Source: Myroides odoratus DSM 2801
GTDB taxonomy: Bacteria; Bacteroidota; Bacteroidia; Flavobacteriales; Flavobacteriaceae
NCBI RefSeq assembly: GCF_000243275.1
Contig: NZ_CM001437.1
Coordinates: 4,213,582-4,277,581 of the forward strand
DNA: 64,000 nucleotides
Direction of reading: 5' to 3'
The position numbers and the translations under genes were made by a program. Below are positions 37,978 to 46,362 of the stretch, in pieces; position 1 is the first letter of the stretch; every line of letters starts with the position of its first letter. The notes under the pieces are model-generated. The model was not told where the DNA came from. It made no database searches and saw nothing but the letters and a program-made list of their open reading frames with translations.

Positions 37978-39339
37978 TTAAATAGTCATAGAAAATAAAG
38001 CGCGTTCAGGTTTATTGCGTTGTAAGCGCAAATCCAACGCCATACAAATGTTGCGTACAAAGGCACGGCCTAATTTGTTGATGGTAATTACATTGTTTTG
38101 AATGGTAATTAGCTGGTCATTTTCCATCTCTTTTAATTCCTCTAACATAGGAGTAAAATCAATCAAATGTAAATCGCTAGTTAAATCCGTTTGTAAATTA
38201 CACATTAAATGTAGGATATGTTTTCTAATTATCAAATCTTCTTCATTTAAAATGTGTCCTTTGACTACTGGAATTTCATTATTTGCTAAAGCTTCGTAGT
38301 AGGCTCCTATATTTTTTTCATTTTGAGCGAAGGCAGTCCAACTATCACTAATAGAAGATACCCCTAAACCAATCATTAAATCTGTTTTAGAAGAAGTATA
38401 TCCCATAAAGTTTCGATGAATGCTATTGGTATTCATTGCTTTGTATAAAGAATCTGTTTTCAATGCAAAATGATCCATACCAATTTCAATGTAGCCTTTT
38501 TCTTCTAACAAGTTTTTGCCAATTTCGTATAGCTTTCTTTTTTCTTCATCTTTTGGTACATCCTCATCCTTGAATCCGCGTTGCCCATTTCCTTTGATCC
38601 AAGGCACATGTGCATAGCTGTAAAAAGCCAAACGATCAGGTGAGAGCGATTTCGTTTTCTCAATCGTATCAATTACGTGCTCAATTTGTTGAAAAGGCAG
38701 ACCAAATATAATATCGTGGGAAATAGAAGTATACCCCATTTCCTTGGCCCAAAGAGTTACTTTAGCGACATCGTGAAACGTTTGATTACGATTTATGGCC
38801 TTCTGTATCTCGCGATTATAATCTTGTACGCCAAAGCTAACTCTTCGAAAACCGAGGTTATATAAAGTTTGTAAATGTTCTCTTGTGGTATTATTAGGGT
38901 GCCCTTCGAAACTAAATTCATAACCCTCTGCTTTGATTCCACGGGATAAGATACCTTCAATTAAGGTTTGCAAGTGCGCAGGAGCAAAGAAAGTAGGGGT
39001 TCCACCTCCAAGGTGAATTTCCTTGATGATGGGTTTGTCAACTAAAATATTACAATACAACTCCCATTCCTTTAGTATGGCTTGGATATAAGGAACTTCA
39101 ACGTCATGGCGTTTGGTGATGTGTTTATGACAACCACAAAACGTACATAAACTCTCGCAATAAGGTAAGTGTATGTATAGACTAATACCTTCTTGTTCAT
39201 TGGTTTGATCAAAGGTCTCCTTTACGCTTTTCAACCATTTATCACGGGAAAAACTTGTTTCGTCCCAATAGGGTACAGTAGGATAACTCGTATAACGAGG
39301 TCCTGGTACGTTGTATTTTTGTATCAGAGGGGTAGCCAT
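37978..39339 (-). CDS. hemN: Oxygen-independent coproporphyrinogen III dehydrogenase (radical SAM)
   Basis: 453 residues from the ATG of MATPLIQKYN. An upstream ATG at 39375 is excluded because the -7 promoter element lies between the two. The radical SAM motif YCESLCTFCGC provides Cys61, Cys65, Cys68 and the extra Cys70, as in E. coli HemN. GPRYTSYPT, EIHLGGGTPTFF, HDIIFGLPFQQ and the HemN C-terminal domain (GLGVSSIS, YIEIGMDHFAL) are all present. It converts coproporphyrinogen III to protoporphyrinogen IX without oxygen. It heads a two-gene unit with the small membrane protein. Confidence 0.95.
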   Translation of the reverse strand: MATPLIQKYNVPGPRYTSYPTVPYWDETSFSRDKWLKSVKETFDQTNEQEGISLYIHLPYCESLCTFCGCHKHITKRHDVEVPYIQAILKEWELYCNILVDKPIIKEIHLGGGTPTFFAPAHLQTLIEGILSRGIKAEGYEFSFEGHPNNTTREHLQTLYNLGFRRVSFGVQDYNREIQKAINRNQTFHDVAKVTLWAKEMGYTSISHDIIFGLPFQQIEHVIDTIEKTKSLSPDRLAFYSYAHVPWIKGNGQRGFKDEDVPKDEEKRKLYEIGKNLLEEKGYIEIGMDHFALKTDSLYKAMNTNSIHRNFMGYTSSKTDLMIGLGVSSISDSWTAFAQNEKNIGAYYEALANNEIPVVKGHILNEEDLIIRKHILHLMCNLQTDLTSDLHLIDFTPMLEELKEMENDQLITIQNNVITINKLGRAFVRNICMALDLRLQRNKPERALFSMTI

Positions 39340-39356
39340 TTTTCGTATATTTGTAA

Positions 39357-39364
39357 CAAATGTA
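39357..39364 (-). promoter_or_regulatory. -7 promoter element for hemN
   Basis: On the minus strand TACATTTG matches TAnnTTTG and would start transcription near 39350, about 10 nt before the ATG at 39339. The element lies within a partly symmetrical TGTTACATTTGTTACA stretch that could bind a dimeric (for example CRP/FNR-type) regulator. Confidence 0.55.
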
Positions 39365-39430
39365 ACAGGAATCAAAATGAATAATACTGATATTTGTCAC
39401 TTGATTAGAAAAATTTAGATTAAAAATAAG

Positions 39431-39805
39431 ATGAAGAATATAATTTTAACAGCTATCTTACTAATGTTTTCATTTTTTAAGGTTAGTGCTCAGGAAGTTA
39501 AAGCGAAAGAATTAGTAAATCCAACCACTTTTGAATCGCAAATTGCGAATAAAAAAGTACAGCTAATCGATGTGCGTACGCCAAAAGAATACAAAGAAGG
39601 TACGATTTTGAATGCCGTCAATATTGATTTTTTAGACGAAAGCTTTTCAAAAAATATCAAACAATTGGATAAAAAACAACCCGTTTATATCTTTTGTCAA
39701 TCTGGGAAGAGAAGTGCAGTTGCAGCTGAAAAAATGCAAGAAGCAGGATTTGATGTCATTGAATTAGCTGGAGGCTATAAAGCGTGGAAAGCTGAAAAAG
39801 ACTAG
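39431..39805 (+). CDS. Exported rhodanese-like domain protein
   Basis: 124 residues with a signal peptide (cleavage near KVSAQ). A single rhodanese domain follows: LIDVRTPKEYKEG, then the active-site loop YIFCQSGKRSAVAA with Cys89, then ELAGGYKAWKAEKD. The loop length fits sulfurtransferases rather than Cdc25-type phosphatases. It is probably periplasmic, transferring sulfane sulfur or binding persulfide. Divergent from hemN, sharing the 91-bp promoter region. Confidence 0.9.
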   Translation: MKNIILTAILLMFSFFKVSAQEVKAKELVNPTTFESQIANKKVQLIDVRTPKEYKEGTILNAVNIDFLDESFSKNIKQLDKKQPVYIFCQSGKRSAVAAEKMQEAGFDVIELAGGYKAWKAEKD

Positions 39806-39884
39806 GTTTAATTTATCAATTATTTAAGAATTGATGGCAGTAGATGATGGAAAAAAATGTTATTTTTGAAAAAAAAGGTAAAGT

Positions 39885-40178
39885 ATGGATATAGCATCAT
39901 TTGGAAGTTTTTTAAGAACCTTAGTCATCATTGTAGTGATTTATTATGCTTTTAAATTTGCGATGCGTTATTTATTTCCACTTTTTGTCTATAAAATGGC
40001 AAAAAAAGTAGAACGAAATTTTCAACAGCAACAGCAAGATTTTTATCAACAAAATAATAGATCAACTCAAGAAGAACCTAATTATACGAATCAATCGTCA
40101 GAAGGGAAGGACAAATTTCCACGTTCAACCAAAGTAGTTGGCGAGTATATTGATTTTGAAGAGATTGAAAAAAAATAA
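39885..40178 (+). CDS. DUF4834 family membrane protein
   Basis: 97 residues. One N-terminal transmembrane helix (about 10-35) is followed by a Gln-rich stretch (QQQQQDFYQQNN) and a conserved C-terminus (KVVGEYIDFEEIEKK), which matches DUF4834, a small Bacteroidota family of unknown role. Its 3' end (from 40094) together with its terminator is duplicated 1867 bp downstream at 41961, where only a fragment remains, so this intact copy is the ancestral one. Confidence 0.85.
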   Translation: MDIASFGSFLRTLVIIVVIYYAFKFAMRYLFPLFVYKMAKKVERNFQQQQQDFYQQNNRSTQEEPNYTNQSSEGKDKFPRSTKVVGEYIDFEEIEKK

Positions 40179-40882
40179 TGTAAAGCTCCTTTTATAGGAG
40201 CTTTTTTTATGCTGTTTGTTAATGGGGGTTTCAAGTAGTATCAATAGGAGAGTGCCTCCTATTTAGATTCATGGATAAGGTATAGGAGTGGTTAGAGCTA
40301 GAAATAAGCTGTACTTTGTTTAACTTAACACTCTTTTGTCAATTAGTTGTATTGTTTAAAGTGTTTAAAGAGGACTGTTAATCGTCATTCTATCTATCTG
40401 CTCGATTACTTCTGACATATCTTCTCCAAAAAAGTCATGTGCCTTTGCTACTTCATATAGTTCAGGATAGTTTAGGGCAATACCAATAAAAGTGTAAGGA
40501 GAAATCTTTGTTTCGCTCGGTGGGAGATGTAATTCTAAAAGAGAAGTATACACCCAAATCATAGCACGTTCTTCGGGTGTGTAAAAAGGCTCTCGTTCTG
40601 TCAAATAGTTATGTACTTCGCTGTAATCTGCAGCATATTCGTTTGGAATATACTTTGTTGTCATTTGAATAAAATAGTAATTCAAAGGTACTCGAATATA
40701 AGCTTCATCTTCTTTGGCTAATTCCACAGCCGCAGCTAACATTTTTTTCTTTACAATTAATTTTCCGTCAAATCCGCGAGAAAAGAATAGACGATCATAC
40801 ATGCGATAATCCCAGCCTTCACGTGAAAGTTCACTCATCTTTTTGTATTCCTCCATGTATTTTGTTTGGATTCTTTGGTATA
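40094..40882. repeat. Long direct repeat, copy 1
   Basis: About 789 bp shared with 41961-42751: the 3' end of the DUF4834 gene, its hairpin terminator, about 160 bp of non-coding DNA and the last ~172 codons of a minus-strand lipoprotein gene. The coding part differs by only a few bases between copies; the non-coding part has more substitutions and small indels. No transposase or terminal inverted repeats flank it. Confidence 0.9.
40182..40208 (+). terminator. Terminator of the DUF4834 gene
   Basis: AAAGCTCCT pairs with AGGAGCTTT (loop TTTAT), followed by T. An almost identical copy lies at 42049-42075. Confidence 0.85.
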
Positions 40883-41657
40883 GATTTTCGTAATCTAATG
40901 GGAAATTTTCATAATTAGCATATTCAACTAGCAGTGTAGAAAAAGAAGAAAAATAGATGTAATTTAATGCAGCTTTACTTTTGTGAAAAATATAATTGTT
41001 ACTAGATATATCTAGATTGCTAATAATGTAAATATAGTAGGATTCTCCAAAATCATCTTTTTTTTCCAGAATAGTCTTTATACCATCAATGTAGTATCTG
41101 TTTTTTAGATTAAATATAAAATTTGGATAGGAAAATCGAATAAAGGGAACTTTCTCATATAAATCATTAGTATGTAACTTGGGAGAGAAAATTAAAAAAT
41201 CACCAATGACTGTAACTCTTGGATTGTTGGATTGATCTTCATAGATATTAACACCAAATACTTCCTGTATGCCTTGAGAAAAAGTCAATTCATCTGGAAA
41301 TTGGAAACCATGATTCTTTAATCCTTCATAATATAACTCATTTAATAAATTGAGATCACTCAGACGATATTCAGATTCTTCATACCCATAAGCGGGTGGT
41401 TCGTTTAATCCTGCATATTCTATTCGTTCCATGGCTTCTTGATATTTTGTTTCTCTTCCTTTCATAACTTCTCTAAATAATGAATCTTCACTAGCCACAT
41501 ATTGAGGTAAATCTTGCCAATGAATCTTCTCTTTTTTTAACTCTTTATTTTTTTCTTCTTTTAACTCTAATTCAATTTGATCTGATGATGTTTGTTGTTC
41601 TCTACAAGTAAATAAACTCAAACTCAATAGTAAAAATGCTATGTTTTTTGTCATCAT
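40365..41657 (-). CDS. Hypothetical lipoprotein A, putative immunity-type protein
   Basis: 430 residues with a signal and lipobox SLFTC then REQQ. It is largely alpha-helical and has no family I recognise. Residues ~1-258 are clearly related to, but divergent from, lipoprotein B (42234-43496), sharing HGFQFP / SFGFQFP, LIFSPK / LILSPK and FNLKNRY / FDLEHRY blocks. The last ~172 residues (from YQRIQTKYMEEYKKMSELS) are nearly identical, with two substitutions seen near the end (R/N and S/R). The start codon is 3 bp after the stop of the toxin-like fragment at 41661, the arrangement of toxin-immunity pairs. A role as a periplasmic immunity protein is inferred from this context only. Confidence 0.8.
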   Translation of the reverse strand: MMTKNIAFLLLSLSLFTCREQQTSSDQIELELKEEKNKELKKEKIHWQDLPQYVASEDSLFREVMKGRETKYQEAMERIEYAGLNEPPAYGYEESEYRLSDLNLLNELYYEGLKNHGFQFPDELTFSQGIQEVFGVNIYEDQSNNPRVTVIGDFLIFSPKLHTNDLYEKVPFIRFSYPNFIFNLKNRYYIDGIKTILEKKDDFGESYYIYIISNLDISSNNYIFHKSKAALNYIYFSSFSTLLVEYANYENFPLDYENLYQRIQTKYMEEYKKMSELSREGWDYRMYDRLFFSRGFDGKLIVKKKMLAAAVELAKEDEAYIRVPLNYYFIQMTTKYIPNEYAADYSEVHNYLTEREPFYTPEERAMIWVYTSLLELHLPPSETKISPYTFIGIALNYPELYEVAKAHDFFGEDMSEVIEQIDRMTINSPL

Positions 41658-41660
41658 TTT

Positions 41661-41960
41661 TTATTTTAATTTTTTACTATACCCTTTTGGACGATAATAA
41701 CCAATCCATCCTATATGTCCTTGTAAGGCTTTGCCTTTTAGTAAATAATAAGACACTCGACTATGATTATTATCGGTTCCTAATTCTTTGATTTTAGATT
41801 TTTCAGTATCATTCAAATAAGGAAATTTTGTGTTTACATGGGTGTCCATATCTGCACTTTTTGTTAAAGCTTCTAATATTGTAACTATTCCATTCGCTTT
41901 ATTATATTCATATACAATGCCACAATGACCATTTAAAGGAGAGCTACTCCATACAAAAAT
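41661..41960 (-). pseudogene. C-terminal fragment of an NlpC/CHAP-type amidase or toxin domain
   Basis: About 99 residues are readable from DDIFVWSSSPLNGHCGIVYE to the stop. The D-I-F-V-W ... G-H-x-G-I-V pattern is the histidine half of a papain-like cell-wall amidase (NlpC/P60 or CHAP type). The usual catalytic cysteine, which lies before this block, is absent because the gene is cut at about 41960. Upstream of that point the reading frame runs antisense through a copied piece of the DUF4834 gene and has only a TTG start (41999), so no functional product is expected. The C-terminus (HIGWIGYYRPKG) looks complete. It reads directly into lipoprotein A. The exact family is a moderate-confidence call. 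Confidence 0.6.
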
Positions 41961-42045
41961 ATCGTCAGAAGGGAAGGGGAAATTTCCACGTTCGACCAAA
42001 GTAGTTGGCGAGTATATTGATTTTGAAGAGATTGAAAAAAAATAA
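41961..42045 (+). pseudogene. 3' fragment of a duplicated DUF4834 gene
   Basis: The last 28 codons and stop of the gene at 39885-40178 are repeated here almost unchanged (GEYIDFEEIEKK end), without a start or the membrane helix. It marks the left end of the second copy of the long direct repeat and abuts the truncated toxin-like gene. Confidence 0.85.
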
Positions 42046-42048
42046 CGT

Positions 42049-42075
42049 AAAGCTCCTTTTGTAGGAGCTTTTTTT
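42049..42075 (+). terminator. Duplicated copy of the DUF4834 terminator
   Basis: AAAGCTCCT / AGGAGCTTT with a TTTGT loop and T-tract; one loop base differs from the copy at 40182-40208. It now follows only a gene fragment. Confidence 0.8.
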
Positions 42076-42233
42076 ATGTTGTTTGTTTATGGGAGAGGCA
42101 AGTAGTATCAATAGGAGAGTGCCTCAGATTTAGATTCATGGATAAAGTATAAGGGTGGTTTGGACTAAAAATAAGCCCTACTTTGTTTAGCAACACTCTT
42201 TTGTCAATTAGCTCTTTTGTTTGTTTAAAGTGT

Positions 42234-43496
42234 TTAAAGAGGACGGTTAATTGTCATATTATCTATCTGCTCGATCACTTCTGACATATCTTCTCCAAAA
42301 AAATCATGTGCCTTTGCTACTTCATATAGTTCAGGATAGTTTAGGGCAATACCAATAAAAGTGTAAGGAGAAATCTTTGTTTCGCTCGGTGGGAGATGTA
42401 ATTCTAAAAGAGAAGTATACACCCAAATCATAGCACGTTCTTCGGGTGTGTAAAAAGGCTCTCGTTCTGTCAAATAGTTATGTACTTCGCTGTAATCTGC
42501 AGCATATTCGTTTGGAATATACTTTGTTGTCATTTGAATAAAATAGTAATTCAAAGGCACTCGAATATAAGCTTCATCTTCTTTGGCTAATTCCACAGCC
42601 GCAGCTAACATTTTTTTCTTTACAATTAGTTTTCCGTCAAATCCGCGAGAAAAGAATAGACGATCATACATGCGATAATCCCAGCCTTCACGTGAAAGTT
42701 CACTCATCTTTTTGTATTCCTCCATGTATTTTGTTTGGATTCTTTGGTATATATCATGGCACTCCTGAGAAAACCCTTCATAACCAAAATCTTTCACAAA
42801 TTCATAAGGTAAAAAATCATATACTTTAATTAGTGCAGCTCGACTGTTGTGAAAAATATAATTATTATATGCAAGATCATAAGAATTTACGTTATATGCA
42901 TAATACTCTTTGTCATAATCATCTAAATGTTTTTCCACATAACCAGGGCTAAAACTAAAGAAATATCTATGTTCTAAATCAAAAATATAATTTCCATAGG
43001 TAAAATACAGTAACGGAACTTTATCATATCTATCCTGCATGTATACTTTAGGTGATAGTATTAGAAAATTTTCTATTTTTTTTATTTTGGAATTACTTGA
43101 ATAATCAGCATAGATATCTACGTTAAAAATTTTCATAATCTGTTGAGCAAAAATTTCTTCACTTGGAAATTGAAATCCAAAAGATTTTAACCCCAAATAA
43201 TATAGATGATTCATCAAGTTTATTTCTTCCATTTTATAATCTTCTTCAATAAATTCCTGATCTTCAGGTAAACCTAGATTAAGATCATAAATACTTTCTA
43301 ATAATTTTTGATTTTCTTCCGTTCGTCCTTCCATAACTTCAATGATTCCTTCTACTTTGTATTGAGGCATATGCAGCCAATCCCTTTTAGGTTGTGTTAA
43401 TATTTGTTCTTGTGCTATTGGTTCTTGATTTTGTTTGTTGCAATTCAGTAATGAATAACAAATAAGCAACCATAGGGGTAGAATTATGTATTTCAT
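42234..43496 (-). CDS. Hypothetical lipoprotein B, paralogue of lipoprotein A
   Basis: 420 residues with signal and lipobox SLLNC then NKQNQ. The N-terminal ~250 residues are a diverged version of lipoprotein A; the C-terminal ~170 are almost the same at DNA and protein level. The protein is helical and acidic with several aromatic pairs; no enzymatic motif is seen. It starts the minus-strand accessory island. No toxin gene precedes it here, so it may be an orphan immunity-type gene. As with A, the immunity reading is inference; it could also be a nutrient- or envelope-related lipoprotein. Confidence 0.8.
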   Translation of the reverse strand: MKYIILPLWLLICYSLLNCNKQNQEPIAQEQILTQPKRDWLHMPQYKVEGIIEVMEGRTEENQKLLESIYDLNLGLPEDQEFIEEDYKMEEINLMNHLYYLGLKSFGFQFPSEEIFAQQIMKIFNVDIYADYSSNSKIKKIENFLILSPKVYMQDRYDKVPLLYFTYGNYIFDLEHRYFFSFSPGYVEKHLDDYDKEYYAYNVNSYDLAYNNYIFHNSRAALIKVYDFLPYEFVKDFGYEGFSQECHDIYQRIQTKYMEEYKKMSELSREGWDYRMYDRLFFSRGFDGKLIVKKKMLAAAVELAKEDEAYIRVPLNYYFIQMTTKYIPNEYAADYSEVHNYLTEREPFYTPEERAMIWVYTSLLELHLPPSETKISPYTFIGIALNYPELYEVAKAHDFFGEDMSEVIEQIDNMTINRPL

Positions 43497-43912
43497 AATA
43501 AGACAATAAATTCAGAGCTAAGAGATGAAGAAAGGGAAGAGTTTTGTTGGTTCATGCTTTTTGATACACCACAACAAGAATCAAACCGAAATAATGACAC
43601 AAGATTCTTCAACTTTGTTTTCAATATGTATTCGTCTAGTTATATACGTTTTTTTATATAAATAATTCGATTTGATCATATAAAAGCAAAAAACAATACC
43701 AATCCAAGGAATATATGTTGAGTAGTGAACGCAATTTCTTTGGGAGAAGTTAGTTGCTAAATAGAACAAAAATAGGAGAGGGGCTTACAGTTAATAAAAA
43801 GCGACTCATAAAAAAACAAAAAAAGCCAAAAACAAAAGCATCCATCTAATCTTAAAATTACTTACTTTAGCTAATTGAACAGAATTCAAACCTCGCAAAG
43901 TAATTTTATAGC
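43497..43912. other. Intergenic region, no supported gene
   Basis: 416 bp between lipoprotein B and the YfhO-family gene, very AT-rich. A 62-codon minus-strand ORF (43581-43769) has no initiation context, homology or compositional support and is not annotated. The region must hold the promoters of the two divergent genes, but no clear TAnnTTTG element was found. Confidence 0.5.
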
Positions 43913-46342
43913 ATGAATGCAGTAAAAAAGTATGTACCACATCTCTTGGTGTTGGTCGGTTTTATCGTAGTAGCTTTACTCTATTTTTCACCAGTATTAC
44001 AAAATAAAGTCATATATCAGTCTGATATTGTACAATATACTGGAATGGCTAAAGAACAGAATAATTTCAGAGCCGAATTTAACGAAGAACCTTATTGGAC
44101 CAATAGCGCATTTGGTGGAATGCCAACCTATCAGTTGGGAGCCAAGTATCCCTATAACTTCGTTAAGCATTTAGATACAGCGATTCGATTTTTACCGCGT
44201 CCTGCCGATTATTTATTTCTTTACTTCATCGGATTTTATGCTTTAATGATGGCCTTAGGGGTTCGTCCGTTAAAAGCTTTTATAGGATCTTTAGCGTTTG
44301 GATTTTCTACTTACTTAATCATTATCCTAGGTGTGGGACACAATGCCAAAGCACATGCCATTGCTTATATGCCTATGGTCGTTGCAGGGGTGTTGCTCGT
44401 ATTTAGAAAAAAATATGTTGCTGGAGGAATCTTAACTGTTCTCGCCGCAGCGCTGGAAATCAGTGCCAATCACTTCCAAATGACCTATTATTTGCTGTTG
44501 TTTCTTCTGGTAGTAGCCATCGCTTATACCTATGAATATAGCAAAGCCAAAGATTGGAAAGGCTTAGGTATCGCTTATGGTATTCTTATAGGGGCAGCGG
44601 TATTGAGCATTGGAGCAAATGCAACCAATATTATGGCCACTGCAGAATATACGAAGTTTAGTACACGAAGTTCAAGTGAGTTGACGTATGAACCTGATGG
44701 TTCTCCTAAAACGTCTTCCAATGCAATGAGTTACGATTATATTACAGAATATAGTTATGGCGTTTTCGAGAGTTTAAATCTAATTGCACCTCGATTAACG
44801 GGTGGGGCTAATAATGAAGCCCTTGAAAAAGACAATGCGGTATATCGCTATTTCACGTCTATTGGAGCTAATCCACAGCAAGCACAAGACATGAGTAAAC
44901 AAGCACCAACGTATTGGGGAGATCAGCCTATTGTAGCTGCGCCAGCCTATATTGGAGCTGTTGTATTCTTCTTATTTGTCTTGGGTATGTTTACAGAAAA
45001 ACGCAAATTGAAGTATATTTTCTTTGTTGGAGCGTTGATGGCACTAATCTTATCTTGGGGTAAAAACTTTGCGGTGGTTACAAATCTATTCATTGATTTT
45101 GTACCGATGTACAACAAGTTTAGAGCGGTATCTTCTATTCAGGTTATCTTGGAAATGTGTATTCCTGTACTAGCTGTATTAGGACTTTATAACTTCTTTA
45201 AACTGGATCAAAAACAACAAATTGATGCACTGAAGAAATCTGGTTTTATTGCAGGTGGAATCTTGGTATTCTTGTTTGCAATTAAAGGAACACTTTCTTT
45301 CACGGGGTTAAATGACGACTATTACCGCATGGCCTATGGAGAAGTAGGACCTGGGTTTATTCGCGCCTTGATTGAAGAGCGAAAAGCAATGTATACGAGT
45401 GATTTGATTCGTTCGTTCTTGTTGATTTTAGCTACAGCGGCCATTTTATTTTTATTTGCAAAAGACAAAATGAAAGAAATGTATGCTTTGGTTATTATCG
45501 GGTGTTTATTGGTGGGAGATTTAGTGATGGTAGATCGCAAATACGTCAATGATGAATCATTTGTAGCGGCGAGAAAAATGCAAGAACCTTTTGATATCAC
45601 ACAAGCAGATAAACAAATTTTAAATGATCCAACACACTTTAGAGTATTTGATACGCAAGGGGGATTAAATAGTGCGAAAGCGTCTTATTTCCATCAGTCT
45701 TTAGGAGGATATCATGCAGCTAAACCAAGAAGAATTCAGCAGTTGGCGGATTACCAAATGAGTAAAAATCCGATGGCAGTATTTAATATGATGAATGTTA
45801 AATATGTGATTCAAGCGGATGAAGAAGGACGTAGTGTAGCGATGTTAAACAACGAAGCAAATGGAAATGCTTGGTTTGTTTCAGCTGTTCAAAAAGTAAC
45901 TACTCCAGATCAGGAGATGAAAGCGTTGAGTGACCTCAACACAAAAACAACAGCAGTATTGAATACGAATGCGTTTACACAAGCAGTAAAAGATACGTAT
46001 ACTGTTGATTCTTTAGCTTCTATTAAGCTTGTATCTTATAAGGCTAATCAATTAGTGTATGAAGCAGAAAATACAAATGAAGGTTTGGCTGTGTTTTCAG
46101 AGGTTTATTATCCGCAGGGATGGATAGCTAAAGTTGATGGACAGGAAGTGCCTATTTTAGCTGTAGATTATGTCTTGCGTGCAATTGAATTACCTCAAGG
46201 GAAACATACGGTTGAATTTACGTTTGAGCCTCAGGTAGTCAAAACGGGAAGTCGAATTGCCTTAGCTAGTACGCTGTTGATTTTATTAGCCTCTGCTGGA
46301 GCAATAGGTTGGTCAATGAAGAAAAAAAGAAAAGAAGAATAA
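43913..46342 (+). CDS. YfhO-family integral membrane protein
   Basis: 809 residues with about a dozen transmembrane helices. The N-terminal part has the large extracytoplasmic loop seen in YfhO/GT-C-like proteins (DIVQYTGMAKEQ, WTNSAFGGMPTYQ), followed by helices such as VLVGFIVVALLYFSPV and GFYALMMALGVRP. The last ~200 residues are a soluble beta-rich domain ending with one helix and a basic tail (WSMKKKRKEE). Family members are linked to glycosylation of cell-wall or surface polymers. The next gene, 20 bp on, is a glycosyltransferase, which supports a role in envelope glycan modification (inference). Confidence 0.88.
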   Translation: MNAVKKYVPHLLVLVGFIVVALLYFSPVLQNKVIYQSDIVQYTGMAKEQNNFRAEFNEEPYWTNSAFGGMPTYQLGAKYPYNFVKHLDTAIRFLPRPADYLFLYFIGFYALMMALGVRPLKAFIGSLAFGFSTYLIIILGVGHNAKAHAIAYMPMVVAGVLLVFRKKYVAGGILTVLAAALEISANHFQMTYYLLLFLLVVAIAYTYEYSKAKDWKGLGIAYGILIGAAVLSIGANATNIMATAEYTKFSTRSSSELTYEPDGSPKTSSNAMSYDYITEYSYGVFESLNLIAPRLTGGANNEALEKDNAVYRYFTSIGANPQQAQDMSKQAPTYWGDQPIVAAPAYIGAVVFFLFVLGMFTEKRKLKYIFFVGALMALILSWGKNFAVVTNLFIDFVPMYNKFRAVSSIQVILEMCIPVLAVLGLYNFFKLDQKQQIDALKKSGFIAGGILVFLFAIKGTLSFTGLNDDYYRMAYGEVGPGFIRALIEERKAMYTSDLIRSFLLILATAAILFLFAKDKMKEMYALVIIGCLLVGDLVMVDRKYVNDESFVAARKMQEPFDITQADKQILNDPTHFRVFDTQGGLNSAKASYFHQSLGGYHAAKPRRIQQLADYQMSKNPMAVFNMMNVKYVIQADEEGRSVAMLNNEANGNAWFVSAVQKVTTPDQEMKALSDLNTKTTAVLNTNAFTQAVKDTYTVDSLASIKLVSYKANQLVYEAENTNEGLAVFSEVYYPQGWIAKVDGQEVPILAVDYVLRAIELPQGKHTVEFTFEPQVVKTGSRIALASTLLILLASAGAIGWSMKKKRKEE

Positions 46343-46362
46343 ATTAGGATGTAGGAGATAAA

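Larger units (their letters stand above)
41961..42751. repeat. Long direct repeat, copy 2
   Basis: About 791 bp, offset 1867 bp (left end) to 1869 bp (right end) from copy 1 at 40094-40882. Identity begins sharply at ATCGTCAGAAGGGAAGG and ends within TTCTTTGGTATA in the lipoprotein genes. Confidence 0.9.

Noticed and set aside
41661..41999. Complete 112-residue protein starting at 41999
   Set aside because: The start would be TTG and the first residues are antisense to a copied DUF4834 fragment; only the part up to about 41960 belongs to the original gene.
40094..42751. Insertion sequence or composite transposon
   Set aside because: The repeated block has no transposase and no terminal inverted repeats, and its ends lie within genes; it looks like a homologous duplication.
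43581..43769. 62-codon minus-strand ORF upstream of lipoprotein B
   Set aside because: No homology, no promoter or ribosome-binding context, and atypical composition; treated as chance in an AT-rich gap.
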